The position numbers were made by a program, and so were the translations under genes. DNA of 64,000 nucleotides from positions 62,001 to 126,000 of the forward strand of contig CAVVPK010000015.1 of assembly GCA_963750065.1 (NCBI GenBank). Reading direction: 5' to 3'. Shown one piece after another: positions 25,004-35,700 of this stretch. This stretch comes from CAVSRC01 sp963750065. GTDB lineage: Bacteria > Pseudomonadota > Alphaproteobacteria > Rhizobiales > Kaistiaceae. The notes below the pieces were generated by a model, which saw nothing but the letters and a program-made list of their open reading frames with translations, did no database searches and was not told the DNA's origin. The stretch's first letter is position 1; every line of letters begins with the position of its first letter.

Positions 25004-26143
25004 TTATCGTGAATCGGCACCGATCGACCTGACCGGCGGCAGCCTGCTTATTAGGCGCACCAACTCTCGCTGGCTGTCGGCCCCCGTCTTCAGAAAGATC
25101 GAGGCCAGATGCGTGCGCAGGGTGGTGATCTTGACCCCCTTCGCGGCGGCGATCTCGTCGAGAGTCTTGCCTTCATACAGGTCGATTGCGAGCGCCGCTT
25201 CGCGGGGCGTCATGCCAAATAGCGAAGCAAGCAAAGTCTCGGTGAAATCGCGCTTTCCCGAGGCCTTGCGCAATGAAACCATGACCCGGCCCGGCTCATC
25301 GGATGTGTTCAGGCGTCCGGTAAGCGCTGTCACCAGAGCGAACAAGGGCCCCAGCCCGGTCCGTGCGCCCAGGACCATGGCTCCACCGGGGCCACCCATG
25401 CCGGCGCTGTGGATGAGTGCCGCCAGCCGCGTTGATTCACCGCTGCGCAGCGCGGTGATCGTCGGGGGCGTTGCGCCAAAGGCAATTCCTGCCCGGTCGC
25501 GGGCCAGTGCCTCGGCCTCGGCATTGGCGAACAGCACACGTCCGGTGCGGTCACAAACGACGACGCCGAACTGCAGTGCATCAAGCGTGGCCGCGGCTGC
25601 CTCGGCCAGCGCAACGCTGTGTCCGACGCGTCGCCGGAGCTGCAAGGCGCTTTTGATTTGCGGCAACAGCCTTTCGATACGCAGCTTGTCCTCGACTTCG
25701 AACAGCCGCTTGGCGAATGGGTTGTCGCTGCCCATGGTGGCGTAGACGCGAGGGGCGAGCTGCATCCTGACGCCGATTGGGCGGAACATGCCGCCGTGCC
25801 GGGCCCAGTCGTTGTAGAATTCGGTCTTGACGAGGGTCTTTTCGTCCATGTTCTCCAGGCCAAGCATGACCGTTCCCGGCGGATGGCGGCGCAGGCCGGA
25901 CGACCATGGGTCCAGCTTGGAGAAATTCTCGCGATAGGGCTGCACCAGTTCACGGTAAGCGGGGTCGATACTTGTATCGCCAAATTGGCCATCCTCGATG
26001 ATCCACACCGAGACCGTTTCGATACCTGTCGCCCGTCCGATGACCTTGCCGAAATGCGGCCAGAGATCGTCATCGACCGCAGCGTCGTAGATTGCTGCAA
26101 CGTCCTCGGCTGAAGCAGAACGCACCAACTCACAATCTCCCAA
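25004..26143 (-). CDS. LuxR-type transcriptional regulator
   Basis: Encodes up to 379 residues. An N-terminal sensor-like region contains DLWPHFGKVIGRATGIETVS, then a PAS-like middle part (ALQFGVVVCDRTGRVLFANA). The C-terminal LuxR helix-turn-helix reads LFGMTPREAALAIDLYEGKT, then LDEIAAAKGVKITTLRTHL and FLKTGADSQRELVRLI. The far N-terminal start is TTG at 26143; a GTG at 26125 is equally plausible. It reads away from the giant gene, so it is a candidate local regulator of that operon. No quorum-sensing autoinducer domain is evident, and the ligand is unknown. The stop lies eight bases from the IS fragment. Confidence 0.82.
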   Translation of the reverse strand: MGDCELVRSASAEDVAAIYDAAVDDDLWPHFGKVIGRATGIETVSVWIIEDGQFGDTSIDPAYRELVQPYRENFSKLDPWSSGLRRHPPGTVMLGLENMDEKTLVKTEFYNDWARHGGMFRPIGVRMQLAPRVYATMGSDNPFAKRLFEVEDKLRIERLLPQIKSALQLRRRVGHSVALAEAAAATLDALQFGVVVCDRTGRVLFANAEAEALARDRAGIAFGATPPTITALRSGESTRLAALIHSAGMGGPGGAMVLGARTGLGPLFALVTALTGRLNTSDEPGRVMVSLRKASGKRDFTETLLASLFGMTPREAALAIDLYEGKTLDEIAAAKGVKITTLRTHLASIFLKTGADSQRELVRLISRLPPVRSIGADSR

Positions 26144-26784
26144 TGCGGTACCTTGGTTCCTCGTAGTCCAAAGAGACTGGCGGATCCGCCGCAGAACAAT
26201 CGCAGGGCCACAGAACTGCTCTGCCCTGAGTCCACATGCCGTCGGGCGCTGTTGCAGCGTAGTTCAAAGGCAGTGCCCCGAGATTTCAGGAACCCGTTCT
26301 ATTCCTGACCGCCTTGCGCCAACTGCCATTGCGTCAGAGAAACGATCGGGAAAGCTTCACGGACATTTTAGACTAATTTCAAACTAACACCGAGACGTTC
26401 ATTGTCCAGGCCCGTTTTTGGTCATGAGCCTCGAACAGAGAGGCCGTCGATGTTGCCCGTTACTGCCCAAGAACCCGACGTGGTTAGCCTCCTGCCAGCC
26501 GTCGCTTGAGAAGCCGGCCGCCAAGCCCAGGGAAAGCCTCCAAGTTCGGTTCTCCTTCATTTGGAGGAAGTCGCGGACATTTCTTCATGCCATGATAGTG
26601 CCCAGCCACGCAGGGATTCCGCCTGCGACGGGCGATGCGGTTTTGAGCCTAATGCCTTGAAAAAATTGGTGACTTGGTTCGAGGGCTAGACCGCAGGGGG
26701 AAGGGGCAGGGGAAGGAAGGGGGCGGTCCGGGAATCGGCCGGTCGGTCCCTGGTGAGTTCCTTCCTGGAGTGGGGGTTGGCTGG
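26144..26784. other. divergent intergenic region upstream of the giant gene
   Basis: About 640 bp between the LuxR regulator and the giant gene. It has no supported gene of its own. It contains an AT-richer part (26340-26400, with ATTTTAGACTAATTTC) that could hold a promoter, and a G-run cluster at 26696-26723. If the TTG at 26674 were used, the last 110 bases would be coding, but their Gly/Arg composition looks non-coding. Confidence 0.4.
26696..26723 (+). promoter_or_regulatory. G-quadruplex-forming run in the giant gene's leader
   Basis: Four G-tracts of five, four, four and five Gs are separated by loops of two, two and six bases. This fits an intramolecular G-quadruplex with four tetrads. 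It lies 62 bases upstream of the chosen ATG, so it would be in the 5' untranslated RNA on the coding strand. Confidence 0.5.
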
Positions 26785-29700
26785 ATGTTGCGGGGCAGAT
26801 TGCGCAAAGCCTTGAACGGCTTTGCTTCGCGAGATGTGATCGCTGCCCGTTTGCAGGGGGGGCCAGGGGCCGGTCCGGCAACGGGTAATGCGGCTCTGGA
26901 CGAGGTTTCGCCGCGGCCCCGGCTTGGCCGTGCGGTCGGGCGACCGCGGCGCCCGCTGCGGCGCGACCCGCTTGCGGTGGAGACCCTGGAGCCGCGCATC
27001 CTTCTATCGGCTACCAGCCTGACCAGTGCCGAGGCGGGCGCGATCGCCGGCGGCCTGACGGCCTTCAAGGACTGGGCCTCGAACGCGGCGCAGGCGGGAA
27101 ACCTGGCCGACTACCTGCCGGTCGTCCACGCCAGCGTCGGCTCCGTGGCCGACGTTGCCGGCGTCATCGACCAGTCCGTGGTGACGCCGGTCACCACCTA
27201 TCTCGACAACGGCGACGCGACCCATTCGCTGGAAGGGATCAGGCAGGCGCTTGCCGGCGCCGGCGGCATCGATTCGGTCGATGTCTCGCAGGCCGAGGGC
27301 GAATATCTCTTCCATCTTTCGTTGCACGGCGCCGCGTCGCCCTCCCAGCCCGACCTCGATCTCGGCAGCGATCCGGCGGGGCTGGCCCTGTCGCTGCAGA
27401 CGGGCGCCCAGGTCCCCATGTCGGGCGGCGTCGCCTTCGATTTCGGCTTCGGCATCCAAGGAACGCCGGGCAGCGATCTCAATGACGGCACGTTCTTCAT
27501 CGCGCCGAGCAGCCTGCAGCTCACCGCGAGCGGCTCGGCCAGCGATATCTCCGCCAACGGACGGCTCGGCTTCGTAGACGTCGGCGTGACGGGCGGAAGC
27601 GCATCGTTGGACGCCACCGCCACCGTCGGTTTCACCGACCCGACGCCGGGCGATGCCGGCCTCACCATCAGCGATTTGAACGACACGCCGCTGGCCAACC
27701 TGCTGTCGATCGATGTCGAGGGCACGGCTTCCGTCGACCTGCCGGTCACCAGCGCGCTCCTGCCGGACGTCCATACGCTGTCGCTCGACTGGACGGGAGC
27801 GCTCGATTCCGCGACGTCGACCAGCAATATCGACACGCTGCCGCTCTATCGTGGCCTCGACCATCTCACCGGGCAGGCCATCAGCGATTTCCTCGGCCAG
27901 ACCGCCGACTGGCTGGGCGCGATCAATGCCCAGGATCTGCTCGGCGGATCGCTGCCGCTGGTCGGCAGCAGCCTCGGTTCCCTCGTGGATCCGGGCGGGC
28001 TGCTTCACGGGCTTGTCAACGGGCTCGGCAGCTTCGATTCGGCCTCGGCGCTGCAGACGGCGCTTGGCTCCGTTACGGGCCTGTCGAACGGAACCGTGGC
28101 GATCGCCGACGCCAATCACGATGGCACCGACGATTCGCTGCTGATATCGGCCGACTTCGCCGGCGATCAATCGGGCACGCTGCACCTTGCCTGGAATGAT
28201 CCGGCTCTCGTCGACCTCGGCTTCGGCGTGGACGCGGCCGCGACCGCGACGGTCGGCGGCAAGCTGGTGCTGGGCGTCGATCTTACCGGCCAGACGCCGA
28301 CGTTCTTCCTGCCGACCTCGGCGACCGACGCGGTGCTGACGGCGGGCGTTCACCTGACCGGCATCGATGCCACCGGGGAGATCGGGCCGCTTGGCGTGGC
28401 GATCACCAACGGCTCCGCCGATGTGGACGCCCGGATCTACCTCGCCGCCCGCGGCGGCGCAGACCGCATCACCGCCGCCGACATCGCCGGCTTCATTGCC
28501 GATCCCGGCGATTTCAGCGTCGGCGACTTCGCACATCTCGGCGGCAGCGCCGACGTGTCCCTGCCGCTCAGTGCGGCCCTGCTCGGCGTGGACAAGAACG
28601 CAACACTGACGGCGTCCTGGACCGATCTCGGCAATCCGGCCGCGGTGACGACCAATGTCGCCTCGCTCGGCCAGTTCACCCAGTTCGCCGGTCTCTCGAC
28701 CGATTGGCTGCACGCTGCGCTGGCCGGACTGCCGAACCTCCTGAACGGGCTTGACGGCGCCAACGGCCTCGGCACAAGCCTGCCGGTTCTGGGCAATGCG
28801 CTGGGGCCGGCCGCGGGGCTTGCCGACACGTTGAAGGGGCTCCTCGCCGGTCTGCCGGACTTCGCCTCGCTCGACGAGCTGCAATCGGTGCTGTCGTCGC
28901 TGTTCGGCGATGTCCAGTTCACGGTAGGCGCCGACGACATCCAGTTCGTCCTCGGTTTCCAGAAGGACGTCGACGCCACACTGCCGGTTGCCATCGACCA
29001 GACGGTCGGTCCCGCCGAGCTGTCGCTCAACACCGACGTCCACGCGACCGGCCAGGCGAACGGCAAGCTCAGGATCGGCATCTCGCTCGACCGGACTAAG
29101 GCGGACGACGAGCGGCTCTACATCGTCACCGGCACCGACAGCGTCGTCGACCTTGCCTACAAGGTCATGACCGATCAGCCGATCGTGGCGACCGCGGCGC
29201 TCGGGCTGGTGCGGGCGGGGGTCAACGGTGGCTCGTTCACCGTCGCCGGCCGTAACAACCAGGACCTCGATCCGGACAGCGAGGCAAGCCTGCATCTGGC
29301 CCTGGTCGATCCCACCGGCGACGGGCGCATCACGCTTCGCGATCTCGGCCCCTCGCCGGCGCGCATCTTCGGCCCGGTGGAGAGCGACGGCGTGCTGGAG
29401 GTCGACCTGCCACTGGCCGCGGCCTCGGCCGGCAGCGGCGCCACACCGGTGACGACCGTCCGGTTGAAATGGCGCCTCGATCATCCCTCCGATGCGCCGC
29501 AGATCACCTACGACGCGGCGGCTCTCGCCTCGCTCATGCCCGATCCGTCGACGCTGCTCCAGGACACGGCCCTGTCGCCAGAGGTCACCCAGGGGCTAGA
29601 GCAGCTTCGCGACTGGTTCGCCAGCCTGTGGTCTGATCTGGAGACGACGCCGGCCTTCCAGGTCAAGCTGCCGCTTCTCGACCAGACGCTCGCCGACCTC

Positions 29701-32700
29701 ACCGGCTTCGACGCCGTCTTCGGCCAGATCGCCGATGCGCTGGTGGCCTTCTCCTCCGGCAGCAACCCGTCGACGGCCGATTTCCCCGGCCGGGTCTCGT
29801 CCGACCTGCAGGCGGCAGCGACCGGAGGCACGACCGTCTCAGTCGATCAGACGCGGACCCATGCCGGCCTGGTCGCCGCCGACGATGCGGCGGACGCGAC
29901 CGACCTCGGTCTCGCCCCGGGCAGCGACAAATACGTCTTCACCGTCGCCTTCGACGTCGCCAAGGCGATCTCCGGCCTCGATTTCGGGACGCTCTCCGGC
30001 GGCAATACGCTGGCACTGGCGCTCCATGCCGCCGCCAATGCGACCGCGAAGTTCTCGATCGATCTCACCTTCGGCTACGACACGCGCTCCGGCCTCCCGG
30101 CCGGCGACGCGCTGTTCGTTCGGCTCAACGGGCTCGCCTTCGCCTTCGACGCCGAGCTTGACGGCAATGCCAGCATCGACGTTGGCCTCGGCTTCCTGAG
30201 CGCCACGGCGACCAATGCCACGGCCGACTACAAGGTCGGCCTCGGCATCGGGCTGACGCCGGCAGGCAACGACCCACGGCAGGTGCTGACGCTCAACCAG
30301 CTCATCGGCACCTCGCCCGAGGCGACGTTCACGGTGACGCCGCTCACCTCGCAGCTCAGCATCGTGCTGCCGCTCAGCGCCGATCTCGCCGGGCTCGTCG
30401 GCGCCCATGCCACGGTGACGATCAGCGGCGATCCGCTGGCCGGCACGCCGCTCACCTTCGCCCTTGGCGGAGCCGGCGCGGAGGATTTCGGCCGCTTCGC
30501 GACGCTCGATCCGGGCACTGTCCTGCAGGCCTTCACCGACATCGCGCAATGGTTCGGTCAGCTCGGCGATTCCGATGCGTTCGCCAAGGCGATCCCGCTC
30601 GCCTCGTCAAGCCTCGGCGACATCCTCAAGTTCGGTGACGCGCTGCAGAAGCAGATTTCGGCCGCGCTGGCCGATGCCAATGGCGCGGCGAACTTCACCT
30701 CGACTGCGGATCTCGCCCAGAAGCTGGTTGCCATGGCCGGCGGCGACACGTCGGCCATCGACTTCAACTACGACGTCTACAACGACCGGCTGCTGTTCAC
30801 CCTCAAGCTCAGCCAGACCTTCGCAGCGGTGCACAGCGGCTTCGACTACGCGCTCGATCTGCCGCCGCTGACCGGGCTCGCAAGCGACAGCCAGCTCGAC
30901 ATCGGCGCCACCGGCCTCATCCAGCTCACGTTCGGCATCGACCTCGCCGCCGCGGCCGCCGCGATGACCGCGAACCGGCCGGTTTCCGGCAACGGCAAGC
31001 TGCCGGCCGGTCAGGACGCCATCTTCGATCTTCTCGTCAACGGCACTGACGTGAAGGTGAAGGTCGCCAGCGCGCTCACGCAGGACAATGCCTCCCCGAA
31101 CGACCTTCTCTCCGACCTTCAGCAGGCGCTGGCCGACGGTCTGCGCAGTGCCGGCCTCGATCCGTCGCTGATCACGGCTTCGCTGGTCAATGGCAATGGC
31201 GGCCAGCATTTGAAGCTCGACGCGTCGAAGGCCGGCAGCGATGCCACGCTGATCCTCCAGGCCGACGCGACGAACCCGGCGGTCACCGCGCTTGGCTTCG
31301 CCAGCACCGCGGGCGAGCAGACCGTCCAGCTTCTCGGCAGCCAACCGCTGCCGACCAACGGCCAGCTCGGCGGCGACGCCAGCTTCCGGCTCGCCGTCGG
31401 CGATCGCGCCTATGTCACCGTCACGGTGAAGGCGTCGGACACGGCCACCAACAGCAGCGCTCAGGATCTCGTCGACGACATCAACCGCGCCCTTGCCGCG
31501 CTCAATGCCGATCTCGCCACCAACAACCTGCCGCAGGTGACGGCGAGCCTCAATTCGGTCGGCCGCCTGGTGCTTCGTGTGAGCGGCACGGCACCCAAGC
31601 TCAGCATCCAGGCGAACGGCAACGCGGTGGCGCTGAACGAGCTTGGCCTGCCGGCCGCCAAGACCGTCTCCGGCGGCACGGTGATGCAGGCCGGCGGCGC
31701 CAACCTGCTCGACCGTGTCTTCATCAGCGATCTCACCCTGACCGGCGATTTCAACCTCAGCGGCACGGTCGATGCCACGGGCGGCTTCGGCCTCGTCGGC
31801 ATCGCCGTCAACGGCGCCACCGTTTCGGCCAGCGGCGAGGCAAAGCTCCAGCTTGCCGGCGGCCAGCGCTCGCTGAGCGACCTGATCGACGGGCTTGCCA
31901 ACGTCAGCTCGCTGCTTTCCGGCGGCGCAATCAGCGTCAGCGGCACCGGCAGCCTCGACCTTCCGGTGACGGTGACAGGCGCGCTTGCCGACCTCTTCAA
32001 CCTCTCGACCGCGGCGCACATCACGGCCTCGGCGCCGAACCTGTTCGATCCTTCGAGCTGGACGGCGGATTTCGAGGGGCTCGAAGGCCTCTCCAGCTAT
32101 GGCAGCATCACGCCGGCAAGCCTGCTCGCCGCGCTCGACCAGCTCGAAAGCTCGCTCACCAAGCTTCTGACGAACACGCTGCTCAGCCAGAACATCCCGA
32201 TCATCAACGAGACGGTCGGCGACGTGGTGCAGCTCATTCCGCAGTTGCATGCAGCGATCGAGGCGCTGAAGGCGCTGCCGATCAATTCGCTCGACGGCTT
32301 CGAGACGAGCCTCAACAACGCGCTCGTCGATGCCTTCGGCATCACCGCGGCGGTGGCGCCGCACGCGTTCGCGCTGTTGAGTTTCGACAGCTCGCCGTCG
32401 CCGCCGCACATCGTCGACATGACCGTCAGCGGCGGCGACATCCATTTCAGTGTCGACCTGGCGCCGGTTCTCGATCCGCTGTCGCTGCCGCTCGACCTCG
32501 ACCTTTCGGCACTCGGCCTCGGCTCGCTTGCCGACCTGCCGGGCGTCGGGACCCTCCTCGACGCATCCTCGAGCGGACTACTGACGGTCGATCCGACGCT
32601 CGACTTCCACCTCGGCTTCGGCGTCGACCTCAGCAATCCGACGAGCCCCACCGCCTATCTCGGCGGCGACACCAATCTGGCGATTGGGCTGCACATCAAT

Positions 32701-35700
32701 AGCGCCCCGCTCAATCTCAACCTGGCGGTCGGGCCGCTGGGCGTGTTCATCCGCAACGGGTCGGTCCTGCTCAGCAGCAGCGCGAGCAATTCTACCCCGG
32801 CGACGATCGCGCTCGGCTTCGCCGATGCGAACGCGCATCTGAAGCTTGCCGATATCCTCTCCGGTGCGATTGCACTGTCGGGCAGCGGCAGCCCGGTCAC
32901 CGTCACCGTCGACGGCAAGGCCAGCGTCAACCTGCCGATCTACTATCCGACCGAGTCCCAGCCCTATCTGGTCGACGGCAACCAACAGGCCTTCAAGCTT
33001 CAGATCGACGATCTCGCGGGCTTCCTCGGTGACCTCTTCGCCCACAGTCCGATCGATCCAGGCATATTCCAGACCCCTGATCTCAGCGGTCTGCTCGGCA
33101 ACGCCGATGTGTTCGGCAGCCTCGGGCCGTTCGGCTCGGCGCTCGACCTGCTGCTCGGCCAGATCCAGGACATGCTCACCAAGGAGGTCTTCTCCGCCGA
33201 TCTGCCGCTGATCGGCGACGGCCTCGCCGGGGTCGCCAATTTCATCGGCGACCTGCGCAGCCTGGTGCACGCGATCAACTATTCCGGCCAGGGCATCCAG
33301 TCGCTGCTCACCACCATCGAGCAGACGCTGGGCGTGCAGGACTATGCCAACCCGAATGGGCTGCTAAAGCACCGGATCGGGCTGACCTACGACGACACCG
33401 AAGGGCACACCTACACGCGCGACACGCTGCCCTCCAGTCTCGATGCCAGCACCTTCCAGGACGTCACCTTCGACCTGCAATTCGGTCAGGTCTGGCAGGA
33501 CACCACCGATCTCGGCCTCGATCTCGGCATCCCGGGTCTGGCGCTGCAGATCGCCAATTCGAGCAAGCTGGTGGTGACCGCCGACTGGGCGCTCAATCTC
33601 GCCTTCGGCGTCAACCGCCGGGGCTTCTACCTGGAGACCGACGAGAGCCAGCCGGAATTCACCGCCGACATCTCGGTCGATCTGCCGACCGGCTTCCAGG
33701 CCAGCGGCCAGCTCGGCTTCCTCCAGGTGCTGGTCGGCTCCGATGCCAACGGCGCGCCGACCGACGCCCAGCTTGCCCTCAGCGTCGACATCCTCAACGA
33801 CGAGGACCACTACCTCACCTATGACGAGATCGCCCGCGGCGAACTCGCCAATCCGGGTCGGATCGACGCCGAGGTCACGGGCAGCGCCGACGTCAACCTC
33901 GACCTCGATCTCGGTGTCGGCTTCGTCAAGGACCCGACCAGCGGCCTGTACAGTCACAGCTCGGATTTCCCGTCGCTGGAGGCGGATTTCGCGATGGACT
34001 GGCAGTTCGCGAACGGCGGCGGGCTGAGCGGTTCAGTTCCGCATGTGGCGCTCAACAACGTGCGGATGAATTTCGGCGAGTTCCTGTCGGGCTTCGTCCA
34101 CGACGTCTTCGACCCGATCAAGCAGGTACTCGATCCGCTGCAGCCGATCATCGATGTTCTGTCCGAGCCGCTGCCGGTCATCTCCGATGTGCTCCAGCAC
34201 AACGTGACCATGCTCGATCTCGCCGCCGCACTCGGCTATGTCAGCCCCGATACGGCCCAGTTCATCGAGAGCGTTGGCGGCATCACGCGGCTCCTCGATC
34301 AGCTCGACAGCGTCGGTCCGGACAGCTACCTGCTCCTCGGCGACATCAATTTCGACGGCTTCGACCTGCGCCTGCCGCAGGGAAGCGTCGGCAGCCTCAG
34401 CGCATCCGATCCGTTTGCCTCGCTGACCGCATCCAACATCCAGGCGGAGACCGCCGACCAGATCCGCGCACAGATGACGAGCGAGGGGGGCAGCAGCTTC
34501 ATCGGCGCCGTCGATGATCTGGGGTCCGGCCTCAGCCTGCCGATCCTCAGCAATCCGGCGAGCTTGCTTGGCCTGCTGTTCGGCCAGAACGTCGATCTGG
34601 TCCGCTACGTCATGCCGACGCTGCAGGCGAATTTCCAATATTATCAGAAGCTTGGTCCGGTCTGGCCGCTGCCGCCGGTGTTCATCAATATCGGTGGCGA
34701 GATCGGCGCCATCGCCAAGTTCACCTTCGGCTACGACACGCTCGGCCTTTCCGAATACGCGAAGTCGCACGATGTCAGCAACCTGCTCGACGGCTTCTAT
34801 GTCGACGACCAGGTCGTCAACGGCGTCGATAAGCCGGAAATCAAGTTCTATGGCGATCTCAGCATCGGCGGATCGGTCTGGGCGGCGCTCGCCGAGGCCG
34901 GCGCGCGCGGCGGCATCGGCTTCGATGCACTGGTCAACCTGAAGGACCCCAACAAGGACGGCAAGCTCAGGATGAGCGAGCTGCTGAGCGAGGCTCGCGG
35001 CGGCCCGTTCAACCTCTTCAACCTGTCCGGCGAGGTCTACGGGTTCCTGGACGTCTACTATTGGCTCGGAGCCGACGCCGTGGTCGGCAAGGTCACGCTG
35101 TCGGAAGGGACGGTCGAGCTCTACCGGCAGGTCCTCCTCAATCTCAACTTCACCACCGACACCACTACGACCCCTCCGCCGGTGCTGGCGACGCTCGACA
35201 GCGACGGCACCCTTCAGCTCAACATCGGCGACCGGGCGGCGCTGCGCGGCGCCGATACGGGCTCGATCGAGGACGAGAACTACACGATCTCGACGGTTGC
35301 GCCCGGTATCGTGGCGATCGATGCCGATCTCGGCGGCACTCACTACACCGGCATCTATGGTGCCGATGGCGTCACCGTGTCTTCCATCGTCGGCGACGCC
35401 GGCTCCAGCAACGACACGATAGTGCTCGATGGTTCGCCGCTGGCCGCGGACGGCAGCGCCATCCGCGCCACGCTTTATGGCGGCGCCGGTGACGATACGT
35501 TGATTGGCGGCGGCGGCGACGACGTGCTGGTCGGCGGTGCCGGCAGCGATACCATCTCGGGAGGCGGCGGCAACGACACGATCTTTGCCGCCGACGAGAC
35601 CGGGACCGGTGACGCGAGCGACGTCGACACGATCCACGGCGGTGCCGGCAACGATCATATCTACGGCGGCGCCGGAACCGACACGATCTATGGCGAGGCC

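Noticed and set aside
26674..26784. TTG start adding 37 residues to the giant protein
   Set aside because: The extension is Gly/Arg-rich and lies over the G-quadruplex run; it has no typical signal peptide. The ATG at 26785 is preferred, though not proven.
27004..29484. Long minus-strand open frame (826 codons) opposite the giant gene
   Set aside because: Composition is the mirror of the GC-rich forward repeats (long Arg/Glu/Val runs), with no domain or start signal; the same applies to other antisense frames up to ~985 codons between 27,000 and 54,700.
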